A DNA stretch of 64,000 nucleotides from Massilia phosphatilytica (GTDB taxonomy: Bacteria > Pseudomonadota > Gammaproteobacteria > Burkholderiales > Burkholderiaceae_D): the NCBI RefSeq assembly GCF_002968015.1, contig NZ_PUIP01000011.1, forward strand, positions 124,001 through 188,000, given 5' to 3'. The notes beneath the pieces were generated by a model that saw nothing but the letters and a program-made list of their open reading frames with translations, was not told the origin of the DNA and did no database searches. This document shows positions 25,674-34,547 of the stretch, piece after piece. Made by a program: the position numbers and the translations under genes. Within the stretch, counting starts at the first letter, position 1. Each line of letters begins with the position of its first letter.

Positions 25674-26984
25674 CTACGCGAACGTATCGACCATCCCGCG
25701 ATCGCCGATCATGGCCGTGCGCGTCGCCGGCCGGACCGTGGCTTCCCCGACGACCGTCCCCGCATCGTTGCCGCCATTGCCGCGGCCGCCGTTATTGCCA
25801 TTGCCGCGACCGAAACCGTTCGATGCCATCGCCTGGTCCTGCTGCGCCTGGCCGCCGTTCGACATGCCCGCGTTGACGGTCGCATTGCCCAGCGCGATGC
25901 CGCTCTCGCTCATCATTTCCTGCAGGCGGGGCAGGGCGTTTTCCAATGCCTGGCGGACTTCCAGCTGGTTCGACGAGAACGTCACGTCGGCCTGGCCGTT
26001 GGAGACGGACAGCACCACCTGCAGCGGACCCAGGTCCGGCGGGTTCAGGGTCAGCGACGCGGTCTGGTCTTCGGCGCCGAGCATGTAGACCACCTTCTGG
26101 CCGACCTGGTCGTTCCAGGCATCCGTGCCGACGTGGGCCGACAGTTCTTCGCTGGCTGCGGCAAGCCGGGCCGCTTCCAGCACGGCCGGCTGCAGCTGGG
26201 CGGTCGCGATGGCGGCCGTCGGTGCCTGTTCCTTCTGGGCGAGCAGGGCGGCGTCGCGCGCCTGCTGCAGGCTGAACTCGGCGGCATCCAGCTGCGGCTT
26301 GACCTCCGCCTTCACGTTGCCCAGGGCGGAACGCAGGTCGGCCGAGGCGGCTGCTGCCTTGTCCGCACCGAGGTCGGCACCGGCGGCCGCGAGGGCCGGG
26401 TTCTTGATCGACGTTGCCGAGAAGGTCTTCGCGCCGGCGGCGTCCGTGCCGGCTTCTTTCGACACCGACTTCATCGCGGCCTGCAGGGCGGCCAGCTGGC
26501 CGGCGTCCGTGCGCTTGCCCTTGCCGGACAGCGCGTCGAAGGCCTGGGCCGCGGTCGTCGTCTTGCCGGCGTCCGCGCCCGGCTTGTGCAGGCTGGCCAT
26601 CAGCGCGAGCATGGCGCTGGCCGGGTCGCCCGCCTTGGCGGTGCTGTCCTCGTCGGCCTTGTCGTCGTCGGCCTTGGCGGCGGCATCGTCCTGCGCATCG
26701 GCGGCGTCCGCCTTGCTGTCGGCCGGCCTGGCGGCCGATTGCGGTGCGGCGTCGTCGGGTTGCGCGGGTTTTTCGGCTTCGGCCGGCTTGGCTTCCTGCT
26801 TGGCGGCAGGTGCGGGCGCGGGGGCGGGCGCAGGGTCCGGCATGGACGCGAGTGCGCTGCGTCCCAGTTCGCCGCTCAGCATGGCGCTGAACTGGGTGCC
26901 GTCGCTGCCGCCATTGCTCGTGTTGTTCGGGCGCTGGTTGACGCCGCTTGCCGTGTTGAGCTGGAGAGGGGAGGTCATGGTCAT
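25674..26984 (-). CDS. fliK: Flagellar hook-length control protein FliK
   Basis: Molecular ruler that switches export from hook to filament (436 aa). The long N-terminal part is Ala/Asp/Lys-rich and of low complexity. The C-terminal switch domain has the family sequence SLTLNPPDLGPLQVVLSVSN with FSSNQLEVRQALENALPRLQ and EMMSESGIALGNATVNAG. It is the last gene of the fliF-G-H-I-J-K run. A second FliK-domain protein is encoded at 35872-36975. Confidence 0.93.
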   Translation of the reverse strand: MTMTSPLQLNTASGVNQRPNNTSNGGSDGTQFSAMLSGELGRSALASMPDPAPAPAPAPAAKQEAKPAEAEKPAQPDDAAPQSAARPADSKADAADAQDDAAAKADDDKADEDSTAKAGDPASAMLALMASLHKPGADAGKTTTAAQAFDALSGKGKRTDAGQLAALQAAMKSVSKEAGTDAAGAKTFSATSIKNPALAAAGADLGADKAAAASADLRSALGNVKAEVKPQLDAAEFSLQQARDAALLAQKEQAPTAAIATAQLQPAVLEAARLAAASEELSAHVGTDAWNDQVGQKVVYMLGAEDQTASLTLNPPDLGPLQVVLSVSNGQADVTFSSNQLEVRQALENALPRLQEMMSESGIALGNATVNAGMSNGGQAQQDQAMASNGFGRGNGNNGGRGNGGNDAGTVVGEATVRPATRTAMIGDRGMVDTFA

Positions 26985-27015
26985 GTCGCTTGTCGCTCAG
27001 GTTGGGTGGCGCCGT

Positions 27016-27456
27016 TCAGCGCCTGGCGCGGGCCGTCCGGGCCGCGTGGTCGTCCATCATCTTCTGGTCGCGCTTGTTTTCGATCGCGAGTGCCTCGGCG
27101 GCCGCGCGCTCGTTCAGGGTCCGGTACGACAGGCGCTTGCGCTCGCTTTCCTGCCAGCCCTTCTTTTCCATGTCGGCTTTGACACGCGCGTGCTTCAGCA
27201 CTTCGCGCTGGCCGTCGATCGCCTGTTCCAGCTTGCCGATGAAGGCGACGAAATTCTGGTACGCGAACGGGGTGATGCCTGCCACCTGGGCCGCGTCGAG
27301 CCGGTTCGCATAGTCGTCGCGGTAGCCGAGCAGCATCTGCAGCTTCTGCTCGCCGTCGTCGACCGTCTTCAGCGCCGCGCCCAGGCGCTTCGCGCAGGCG
27401 TCGGACTCGCGCTGGGCGAGGTCGATCAGGGTTTCGAGTGCGGATGCGTTGGCCAT
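27016..27456 (-). CDS. fliJ: Flagellar export protein FliJ
   Basis: Coiled-coil stalk of the export ATPase (146 aa, normal size). It is almost wholly helical and charged (LETLIDLAQRESDACAKRLG, EVLKHARVKADMEKKGWQES, ERKRLSYRTLNERAAAEALA). It lies between fliI (35 bases upstream) and fliK. It inserts into the FliI hexamer and links it to FlhA. Confidence 0.93.
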   Translation of the reverse strand: MANASALETLIDLAQRESDACAKRLGAALKTVDDGEQKLQMLLGYRDDYANRLDAAQVAGITPFAYQNFVAFIGKLEQAIDGQREVLKHARVKADMEKKGWQESERKRLSYRTLNERAAAEALAIENKRDQKMMDDHAARTARARR

Positions 27457-27491
27457 GGTAGGTCAAGTATACCGATGAGCTTTCCAGCCAA

Positions 27492-28880
27492 TCAGCCGAA
27501 CAGCGAGGTCAATTCCCCCAAGCTCTGCAACATGCCGACGTTGTCGTGGATTTCCTGGCACAGGAACGCCTCGATGCGTTCGTGCAGCGCGATCGCCTTG
27601 TCCAGCACGGGGTCCGTGCCCGGTGCGTAGGCGCCCACGCTGATCAGGTCGCGCGAGCGCTCGTAGCGCGAATACAGTTGCTTCAGCGTGCGCGCGGCCT
27701 GCTGGTGCTCGCGCGACGTGATGCCGTGCATCGCGCGCGAGATCGATTGTTCGATGTCGATGGCGGGGTAGTGGCCCGCCTCGGCCAGTTTTCGGTTCAG
27801 CACGATGTGGCCGTCGAGAATACCGCGCGCCGCGTCGGCGATCGGGTCCTGCTGGTCGTCGCCTTCCGACAGCACAGTATAGAACGCCGTAATCGAGCCG
27901 CCGCCCGCCTGGCCGTTGCCGGCGCGTTCCACCAGCACGGGCAGTTTCGCGAACACGGACGGCGGATAGCCTTTCGTTGCCGGCGGTTCGCCGATGGCGA
28001 GGGCGATCTCGCGCTGGGCCATCGCGTAACGCGTGAGCGAATCCATGATCAGGAGGACGTTCCGGCCCTCGTCGCGGAAGTGCTCGGCGATGGCGGTGGC
28101 GTAGGCGGCGCCCTGCAGGCGCATCAGCGGCGGCGAGTCGGCCGGCGCGGCCACGACGGCCGAGCGGGCCAGGCCTTCTTCGCCGAGGATCTGCTCGATG
28201 AATTCCTTGACCTCGCGGCCCCGTTCACCGATCAGACCGACGACGATGACGTCGGCCGTCGTGTAGCGCGCGATCATCCCGAGCAGCACGGATTTACCGA
28301 CACCCGTACCGGCGAACAGGCCGAGACGCTGGCCGCGGCCCACGGTCAGCATGGAATTGATGGCGCGCACGCCGACATCAAGCGTTTCCGAAATCGGTAC
28401 GCGGTCGAGCGGGTTGATGGGGCGCGCGTTCAGCGGCCCCATGTGTTCCGTGGAGACGGGACCCTTGCCGTCCAGCGGGCGGCCGGCGCCGTCGACGACG
28501 CGGCCCAGCAGGCCCCAGCCGACGGGCAGGTGGCGCGCGCGGTCCATCGGCCGGCGGCGCGGATGCGTCACAGTACCGGGCTTCGGCATGCTCGCTTCGA
28601 TGGGAAACACGCGCGAGCCGGGCACGACGCCTTCGACGTCCGACTGCGGCATCAAGAATAAACGTTCGCCTTCGAAGCCGACCACTTCGGCCTCGATGCG
28701 GGCACCGGACGCAACCGGAATCATGCAGGCGGCGCCGACCGCGAGTTTCAGGCCGACGCATTCCATCACGAGACCGGCCACGCGCGTGACACGGCCCGAC
28801 ACCTGCATCGGCTCGACGAGATCGACTACGTTGGCGCAGTCGTTCAGGTACGCCTTCCAGCGGCCGGTATGCGCGTTCAT
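27492..28880 (-). CDS. fliI: Flagellum-specific export ATPase FliI
   Basis: ATPase of the flagellar type III apparatus (462 aa). The Walker A motif AGTGVGKS is at residues 190-197, followed by DVIVVGLIGERGREVKEFIE, a Walker B-type VLLIMDSLTRYAMAQREIAL and the ATP-synthase-like GGGSITAFYTVLSEGDDQQD. It overlaps fliH by 4 bases. It acts with FliH and FliJ at the cytoplasmic face of the export gate. Confidence 0.97.
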   Translation of the reverse strand: MNAHTGRWKAYLNDCANVVDLVEPMQVSGRVTRVAGLVMECVGLKLAVGAACMIPVASGARIEAEVVGFEGERLFLMPQSDVEGVVPGSRVFPIEASMPKPGTVTHPRRRPMDRARHLPVGWGLLGRVVDGAGRPLDGKGPVSTEHMGPLNARPINPLDRVPISETLDVGVRAINSMLTVGRGQRLGLFAGTGVGKSVLLGMIARYTTADVIVVGLIGERGREVKEFIEQILGEEGLARSAVVAAPADSPPLMRLQGAAYATAIAEHFRDEGRNVLLIMDSLTRYAMAQREIALAIGEPPATKGYPPSVFAKLPVLVERAGNGQAGGGSITAFYTVLSEGDDQQDPIADAARGILDGHIVLNRKLAEAGHYPAIDIEQSISRAMHGITSREHQQAARTLKQLYSRYERSRDLISVGAYAPGTDPVLDKAIALHERIEAFLCQEIHDNVGMLQSLGELTSLFG

Positions 28881-29599
28881 TCCAGCCAGTCCAGGTCCTT
28901 GCCCAGCGCATGCGTCAGGCGCTGCCAGCGCGCGCCGATCTGGGCGTCGATCTGGTTGCTGGCCGTGTCCACGCGGCAGCCGCCGCGCGCGATGCTCTCG
29001 TCCTCGACGATGCGCCAGCCGTTCTTGTCCAGCTCGTGGCCGATGCCGCTGCGGACGATCAGCGCGTCTTCCGGATGCAGCATCAGCAGGGCCGGCTGTT
29101 GCAGGTTCGGCAGGTAGTCGATGGCTTCGCGCACGACGGGGATGATCAGGTCCGGCTTCACGTCGAACGCCGTGCGCACCATGCCGCGCGCCAGGTGCAG
29201 CGCGAGTTCCAGCACGTCGTTGGAGATGGCTTCGTCGGCCTGCGTGACGGCGTCGCCGAACGTCGTGGCGAGCTGGCGCAGGTGTTCCAGTTCCTCGGCC
29301 GCTTCCGCGCGGCCCAGTGCGAGACCTTCCTCGTGGCCGGCGGCGTGGCCGTCGGCCTGGCCGGCGTCGAGGCCCTCCGCATAGCCTTCTTCACGGGCGG
29401 CGGCACGGATCGCTTCGAGTTCCTCGGCGGTCGGCAGCTGGATCGTCGGCTGCTGCGGCGGCGGTTCGTACGCGCGTGCGGCGGCGGCCGCAGCAGCGGC
29501 TTCCGCCGCGCGCTGGGCCTGGGTGCTGGGACGCTCGTCGCCGAACGACGTCATTTCCCAGCGTTGATATGCAGATTGAAACTCTTTCGAGATGGCCAT
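28877..29599 (-). CDS. fliH: Flagellar assembly protein FliH
   Basis: Regulator and stalk of the FliI ATPase (240 aa). The middle has a glycine-rich repeat region with GxxxG-type spacing (EEGYAEGLDAGQADGHAAGH), characteristic of FliH. The C-terminal half is V-ATPase E-subunit-like (ALHLARGMVRTAFDVKPDLI). Its start overlaps the fliG stop and its end overlaps fliI by 4 bases. Confidence 0.94.
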   Translation of the reverse strand: MAISKEFQSAYQRWEMTSFGDERPSTQAQRAAEAAAAAAAARAYEPPPQQPTIQLPTAEELEAIRAAAREEGYAEGLDAGQADGHAAGHEEGLALGRAEAAEELEHLRQLATTFGDAVTQADEAISNDVLELALHLARGMVRTAFDVKPDLIIPVVREAIDYLPNLQQPALLMLHPEDALIVRSGIGHELDKNGWRIVEDESIARGGCRVDTASNQIDAQIGARWQRLTHALGKDLDWLE

Positions 29600-30609
29600 C
29601 AGACGAACGAATCCTCACCTTTGCCGCCCAGCACGATCTGGCCTTCGTCGGCGAGGCGCCGGACGACTTGCAGGATCTGCTTCTGCTGCGTTTCCACTTC
29701 CGACAGGCGCACGGGACCTTTCGACTCCAGGTCTTCGCGCATCATTTCCGCCGCACGTTGCGACATGTTTTTGAAGATTTTATCGCGCAAGTCCTGCGAC
29801 GCGCCTTTCAGCGCGATGATCAGCATCTCCGACTGCACTTCGCGCAACAGCAGCTGGATGCCGCGGTCGTCGATGTCGATGATGTTGTCGAACACGAACA
29901 TCTCGTCCATGATCTTCTGCGCCATGTCGTTGTCGTAGTTCTTGATGTTCTCCATGACCGAGCTTTCCTGCTCGCCGCTCATGAAGTTCAGGATCTCGGC
30001 CGCGGTGCGCACGCCGCCCAGCGACGACTTCTTGATGTTCTCGTTGCCGGACAGCAGCTTGGTCAACACGTCGTTCAGCTCGCGCAGGGCGGCCGGCTGC
30101 ACGCCGTCCAGGGTGGCGATACGCAGCACGACGTCGTTGCGCAGGCGGTCCGTGAAGTGGGCCAGCACTTCGCAGGCCTGGTCGCGCTCGAGGTGCACCA
30201 GGATCGTCGCGATGATCTGCGGGTGCTCGTTGCGGATCAGTTCCGCGACGGACGGCGAATCCATCCACTTCAGGCTCTCGATGCCGGAGGCGTCCTTGCC
30301 GCCCAGGATGCGGTTCAGCAGCACGGCGGCCTTGTCGTCGCCCAGCGCCTTGGTCAGCACCTGGCGGATGTACTCGTCGGAATCGAGGCCGACGGTCGAT
30401 TGCAGGTCGACGCGCTCGCGGAATTCACCCAGCACCGTCAGGACTTCCTCGTGCTGCACGGCCTTCATCTGCGCCATCGCGGCGCCCAGCTTGAGTACTT
30501 CGCGCGGGCCGAGGAACTTCATCACTTCGGCCGCTTCGGCCTCGCCCAGGGCCAGCATCAGGATGGCCGCCTTGGTCGTGCTTTCCTTGTCCTTGTCCTT
30601 GTCGCTCAT
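29599..30609 (-). CDS. fliG: Flagellar motor switch protein FliG
   Basis: C-ring rotor protein that contacts the stators (336 aa). The N-terminal part is AAILMLALGEAEAAEVMKFL. The middle domain has the EHPQ motif (IRNEHPQIIATILVHLERDQ). The C-terminal torque helix contains the charged series DDRGIQLLLREVQSEMLIIA, with MSQRAAEMMREDLESKGPVR. The start ATG at 30609 overlaps the fliF stop by one base. Confidence 0.97.
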   Translation of the reverse strand: MSDKDKDKESTTKAAILMLALGEAEAAEVMKFLGPREVLKLGAAMAQMKAVQHEEVLTVLGEFRERVDLQSTVGLDSDEYIRQVLTKALGDDKAAVLLNRILGGKDASGIESLKWMDSPSVAELIRNEHPQIIATILVHLERDQACEVLAHFTDRLRNDVVLRIATLDGVQPAALRELNDVLTKLLSGNENIKKSSLGGVRTAAEILNFMSGEQESSVMENIKNYDNDMAQKIMDEMFVFDNIIDIDDRGIQLLLREVQSEMLIIALKGASQDLRDKIFKNMSQRAAEMMREDLESKGPVRLSEVETQQKQILQVVRRLADEGQIVLGGKGEDSFV

Positions 30610-32294
30610 TATTCAGTCCCCAGCCATTCCTTGATCACGTTGGCCACGATGCGCGGATCGTTCTTCGCCATGTCTTTCGCCATTTCCAGGTTGCTCTTGT
30701 AGACCTGGACCTTCTGCTGTTCTTCCACCTCACGCTGCGCGCGGGCTTCCTCTTCCGGATCCGGTTCCGGTTCCGGTTCCGGCACTTCCGGTTCCGGCTC
30801 GGGCGGGATCGCCACGGCTTCGTCGAATTTCTTGATCGCCGGCTTGAGCAGCGGCCGCACGAAGCGGAACCACAGGAAGGCCAGCACGAGGGCGATGAAG
30901 ACATAGCGTGCGATGTCCTTCGCCAGCGGCAGGTTGGCCGGATCTTTCCACCAGTCCGGGGCCTGCTCGGCCGGCTTGTCGACGCCATCGAACGGGGCAT
31001 TCGTCACGTTCAGCGTGTCGCCGCGTGCCTGGCTGTAGCCCATGGCCTGCTTGACCAGTTCGTTGATCTGCGCGACTTCGGCGGCGGTGAGCGGCTTGAC
31101 GACGACCTTGCCCGTCTTCGGATCGACGCTGCGGCGGTAGTTCACCACCACGCCCACCGTCAGGCGCTTGACGCCGCCCATCGGTTTCTGTTCGTAGCGG
31201 ATGGTCTTGTCGACTTCGTAATTCGTCGTCGCATCCTTGCGGCTCGGGCCCGTGGTGGTTGCCTGGGCTTGCGGCTGGGCACCGCCTTCGAGCGGGGCCG
31301 TCGCCACGCCCGGCGGCTGGTTCGACAGCGCGCCCGGGATGCCGGACGGGTTCGTGCTGCCCGGACCGGTCTGCTCGGACGTCTGCTGGCTGCGGATCGC
31401 CTGCGGTTCCGGCGGCGAGTTCGGCTTGTACATCTCGGCCGCGGTATCGGTCTGGGAGAAGTCGACTTCGGCCGTCGCTTCGGCGCGCACGTTGTTCTGG
31501 CCCACGAGCGGGGCGATGATCGACTCGACCTGCTTGACGATGTTCTGCTGCAGCGCCTCGACATACTTCAGCTGGTTCGGGTCGAGCTGCTTGCCGTTCT
31601 TGTTCGCGCTGTCCGACAGCAGGGTGCCGTTCTGGTCGACGACGGTGACGTTTGCCGGCGGCAGTTCCGGGATCGACGACGCAACGAGGTGCACGATGGC
31701 GCTGACCTGGGCCTGGTCCAGGGTGCGGCCGGGTTGCAGATTCAGGAGCACGGACGCGGTCGGCTTCTGCTGCTCGCGCACGAACACGGACGGCTTCGGC
31801 AGCGCCAGGTGCACGCGGGCCGACGAGACGGCGGCCAGCGACTGGATCGAATTGGCCAGTTCGCCTTCCAGTGAGCGCTGGTAGTTGACCTGCTCGACGA
31901 ATTGTGACGTGCCCAGCTTCTGGTTCTCGAGCAGCTCGAAGCCGACGTTGCCGGCGCGCGGCAGGCCCTGCTGGGCCAGCTTCAGGCGCAGGTCATGGAT
32001 GCGGTCGGCCGGCACGAGGATCGCGCTGCCGCTGTCCGAGAATTTGTACTTGACCCCCATCTGGTCGAGCGACGCGGTGATGGCGCCGCCGTCCTTGTCG
32101 GTGTAGTTGGAGAACAGCACGCGGTATTCCGGCGCCGACGTCCACAGCCACAATGCCGCGACGATGGCCACCACGCCGGCGATGGCGCCGCCGATGACGA
32201 TGCGTTTACCGTTCGTCGTCTGCCAGAACTTCGGCTTCGCGTCGGCCGGGGTTGCGATGTCGCTGTCGAGGAGTTCTTCCGCTGTCGTTGCCAT
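30609..32294 (-). CDS. fliF: Flagellar MS-ring protein FliF
   Basis: Inner-membrane ring that starts basal-body assembly. From ATG 32294 (MATTAEELLDSDIATP) it is 561 aa. Upstream in-frame ATG 32327 and TTG 32348 are possible; none has a clear ribosome-binding site, and I chose the start nearest the first conserved block. Two membrane helices flank the periplasmic part: IVIGGAIAGVVAIVAALWLW near the N-terminus, and one late in the chain (IARYVFIALVLAFLWFRFV). Conserved stretches are YRVLFSNYTDKDGGAITASL and VHLALPKPSVFVREQQKPTA. The C-terminal tail (ANVIKEWLG) binds FliG. fliE is divergent. Confidence 0.94.
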   Translation of the reverse strand: MATTAEELLDSDIATPADAKPKFWQTTNGKRIVIGGAIAGVVAIVAALWLWTSAPEYRVLFSNYTDKDGGAITASLDQMGVKYKFSDSGSAILVPADRIHDLRLKLAQQGLPRAGNVGFELLENQKLGTSQFVEQVNYQRSLEGELANSIQSLAAVSSARVHLALPKPSVFVREQQKPTASVLLNLQPGRTLDQAQVSAIVHLVASSIPELPPANVTVVDQNGTLLSDSANKNGKQLDPNQLKYVEALQQNIVKQVESIIAPLVGQNNVRAEATAEVDFSQTDTAAEMYKPNSPPEPQAIRSQQTSEQTGPGSTNPSGIPGALSNQPPGVATAPLEGGAQPQAQATTTGPSRKDATTNYEVDKTIRYEQKPMGGVKRLTVGVVVNYRRSVDPKTGKVVVKPLTAAEVAQINELVKQAMGYSQARGDTLNVTNAPFDGVDKPAEQAPDWWKDPANLPLAKDIARYVFIALVLAFLWFRFVRPLLKPAIKKFDEAVAIPPEPEPEVPEPEPEPDPEEEARAQREVEEQQKVQVYKSNLEMAKDMAKNDPRIVANVIKEWLGTE

Positions 32295-32406
32295 GTTGGG
32301 GGAGGGGAATGGGTTTATGAACGCCATTATGGAGCCGTACGGCAACATTCAAACCCCGGAATAAGGCCATGTTTACGGCGCTGCTCGGGGGCAATCGTTG
32401 CCGGGG

Positions 32407-32422
32407 CGCTGATATTCTGACA
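32407..32422. promoter_or_regulatory. Possible half FlhDC site between fliF and fliE
   Basis: CGCTGATATTCTGACA resembles the right half of the enterobacterial FlhDC box (CGCTATTTCTGCCATT), with a two-base offset. It lies between the divergent class II genes fliF and fliE. No convincing inverted partner is visible to its left, so this is only a hint. Confidence 0.2.
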
Positions 32423-32460
32423 GCCTGAATCGAAGTGTTGCGAGAACTGGGAGAACGGAC

Positions 32461-32847
32461 ATGAACATCGGCGGCATCGACAGCAGCCGGATCGAAGCGA
32501 TGATGGCGCAGCTGAAGGCGGCGTCACAGAAGCCGGCGGGCCCGGCGTCGCCTGCGGAAGCCCTGGGCGGGCTGGGTGGCATCGGCAAGCTGGGCGCGCC
32601 CGATGCGGCCGAATCATCGACCAAGGTCAGCTTCTCGGATGCGCTGAAGGCGTCGCTGCAGAACGTCAGCAACGCCCAGGTCCAGGCGGACGACATGGGC
32701 AAGAAATTCGCCGCCGGTGACGATTCCGTGAGCCTGTCCGACACGATGATCGCGATGCAGAAGGCGAGCATCAGCTTCCAGGCCACGGTGCAGGTGCGCA
32801 ACAAGCTCGTGTCGGCTTATCACGACATCATGAACATGCAGGTGTAA
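32461..32847 (+). CDS. fliE: Flagellar hook-basal body complex protein FliE
   Basis: Adapter between the MS ring and the rod (128 aa). The N-terminal half is Ala/Gly-rich and variable. The C-terminal half carries the family pattern VSFSDALKASLQNVSNAQVQ and VSLSDTMIAMQKASISFQAT, ending VQVRNKLVSAYHDIMNMQV. It is transcribed away from fliF, which completes the basal-body set. It ends against a non-flagellar insert on the minus strand. Confidence 0.95.
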   Translation: MNIGGIDSSRIEAMMAQLKAASQKPAGPASPAEALGGLGGIGKLGAPDAAESSTKVSFSDALKASLQNVSNAQVQADDMGKKFAAGDDSVSLSDTMIAMQKASISFQATVQVRNKLVSAYHDIMNMQV

Positions 32848-32862
32848 GCTGCATTGGTAGCG

Positions 32863-33168
32863 TTACTTGACCTCGATTCGTCCCTTCATCACCGGGTGCA
32901 GCGTGCAGAGATAGTCGAACGACATCTTCGCCCGGACCACCCAGCGCCACGTCTTCCCGGGTGCCAGATCACCCGACTTCACGCCGTCCGCCGCCACGTT
33001 GTGGACGAACATGTCACGGTTCTCCCACACGATCGCATCCCCCTTTTTGACCTGCACGACCTGCGGCGTGAACTTCATGCCGTCGATGACGACGTGGTGT
33101 TCCGCCGCGCCCGCCGCGAGGGGCAGCGCGCACAGCGCGGCAAACAGCGTGGCAAATGCGGTCTTCAC
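32863..33168 (-). CDS. Cupredoxin-like periplasmic protein
   Basis: Small type 1 copper protein of the plastocyanin/azurin fold (101 aa). A signal peptide covers about residues 1-22. The expected ligands are H56 (FVHNVAADG) and the cluster C88-x2-H91-x2-M94 near the C-terminus. The beta pattern HHVVIDGMKFTPQVVQVKKG fits the family. It probably binds copper and may carry electrons in the periplasm, but the partner is unknown. It overlaps the upstream DUF4142 gene by 4 bases, so the two are translated together. Not flagellar. Confidence 0.88.
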   Translation of the reverse strand: MKTAFATLFAALCALPLAAGAAEHHVVIDGMKFTPQVVQVKKGDAIVWENRDMFVHNVAADGVKSGDLAPGKTWRWVVRAKMSFDYLCTLHPVMKGRIEVK

Positions 33169-33680
33169 TTGAGTTCGGCCTGGATGTGCTTCGCGTGCTC
33201 CAGGTGCGTCACGAAGGCCGGGCGGACCTTGACGAGCAGGGCTTTCAGCTCGGCATTCGACGCGTTCGGGATCAGCGTCTTGTCGAGCGCGCCGAGCACG
33301 GTCTCGTGGTACGTCACCTCGTTGTCGACATAGGCCTTGTCGAACGCCTTGCCGGACAGGCCTGCGAGCTTGGTGCGCATGGCCGCGCCGTCCCGCGTGA
33401 GGCTCTTGCTGGTGTCGTTGTCCTCGGGCGTCACGTGCAGTTTCTGCACCAGCGCGGTGGCCTGCTGGTTGACACCGGTATGATCGGCCACCATGCGTTC
33501 AGCGAAGGCGCGCACGTCCTTGCTCTTCGTTTTCGTCTCGGCCTGCTTGCCGGCGTCGATGTCGACCGCGTTGGCAGCGACGACGATGGCGGCGATCTGC
33601 GCATCGTTCGGGCCGGCCGCGTGGGCGGTGGCGCTCAAGGCGAGCAGGGCGGACAGCAGCAGCGGGGTGGATTTGTTCAT
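33165..33680 (-). CDS. DUF4142 family periplasmic protein
   Basis: 171-aa exported helical protein. The signal peptide ends near SATAHA (about residue 21). The mature part has the DUF4142 pattern: AAIVVAANAVDIDAGKQAET, DVRAFAERMVADHTGVNQQA, DKAYVDNEVTYHETVLGALD and HLEHAKHIQAELK. The two His-containing helices resemble a ferritin-like four-helix bundle. The biochemical role of the family is not established. It overlaps the cupredoxin gene, and the ECF sigma gene lies about 90 bases upstream of it on the same strand. Confidence 0.88.
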   Translation of the reverse strand: MNKSTPLLLSALLALSATAHAAGPNDAQIAAIVVAANAVDIDAGKQAETKTKSKDVRAFAERMVADHTGVNQQATALVQKLHVTPEDNDTSKSLTRDGAAMRTKLAGLSGKAFDKAYVDNEVTYHETVLGALDKTLIPNASNAELKALLVKVRPAFVTHLEHAKHIQAELK

Positions 33681-33768
33681 GGCAGGCTCCTTGAATGGAT
33701 TGGTTTAGGTGAAACAATCCATTCGATGCACGCTTTGGCGCGCACGTTCCCGTTTTCTGTCTTTTCCG

Positions 33769-34461
33769 TCAGGTGGACGGTTCCGCGTCCAGCCGGCGCC
33801 GGACCGCAGCGACGATCCGGTCGCAGCGCGCCCCGTCGAATCCGAACGCGTCCTCGATCGCGAAGTCGATCTCGCGCGCGAGTGCTTCGCGCAGCATGGC
33901 TCGCGCGCGGAAATATCTGGTACGCACGGTGGCCGCGGGAATGTCCAAGGTGGCCGCCGTCTCTTCCACGGTCAATTCCTCAACCGCGCGCAGCACGAAC
34001 ACCGTGCGGAAGGCGGCGGGCAGCTTGTCGATGCCCGTCTCGATCAGGCGCCGCGTCTGGGCGCGCAGCGCGGCCAGTTCCGGCTGCCCCGGTTCGTCCA
34101 GCCGGTCTCGGGGCAGGGGCGCGTCGTCCGATCCGACATCCGCGCCCAGCTCGATGACCTCGGCCAGTCGCCCGGTCTTGCGCTGGCGCATCAGGGCGGC
34201 ATTGACGACGATGCGGGTGAGCCAGGTGCCCAGCGCGGATTCGCCGCGGAACGCGGGCAGGGCGCGATAGGCCTGCAGGTAGGCATCCTGGAGCGCATCT
34301 TCCGCTTCCGCATCGTCGCGCAGGACACTGCGCGCGACGCGGTAGAGCCGGCGGTTGTAGCGCCGCATGAGATCGGTGAACGCGTCGCGGTCACCCGCGC
34401 GGATGCGGCGCAGCAGCGCGTCGTCGTCGAGGGAAGAAGGATTCGGTGCGGCGGCCTGCAT
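33769..34461 (-). CDS. ECF-type RNA polymerase sigma factor
   Basis: 230-aa sigma-70 family protein with region 2 (DAFTDLMRRYNRRLYRVARS, DALQDAYLQAYRALPAF, LGTWLTRIVVNAAL) and region 4 (LPAAFRTVFVLRAVEELTVE, ETAATLDIPAATVRTRYFRA). The start ATG 34461 is preceded by GGAGATCCC. A longer frame reaches upstream but would translate the repeat element (CSDPEF-type residues) and is rejected. A charged extension of about 35 residues follows region 4. No anti-sigma factor gene is adjacent. The DUF4142 and cupredoxin genes downstream may be its targets. Confidence 0.88.
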   Translation of the reverse strand: MQAAAPNPSSLDDDALLRRIRAGDRDAFTDLMRRYNRRLYRVARSVLRDDAEAEDALQDAYLQAYRALPAFRGESALGTWLTRIVVNAALMRQRKTGRLAEVIELGADVGSDDAPLPRDRLDEPGQPELAALRAQTRRLIETGIDKLPAAFRTVFVLRAVEELTVEETAATLDIPAATVRTRYFRARAMLREALAREIDFAIEDAFGFDGARCDRIVAAVRRRLDAEPST

Positions 34462-34547
34462 GGGATCTCCTGGTCGTATGCCTGACGATTGGATGCGGGA
34501 CCGAAGCCCCGCGTTCCCACAGTCAGGATAACCCCGGCCATTGCACA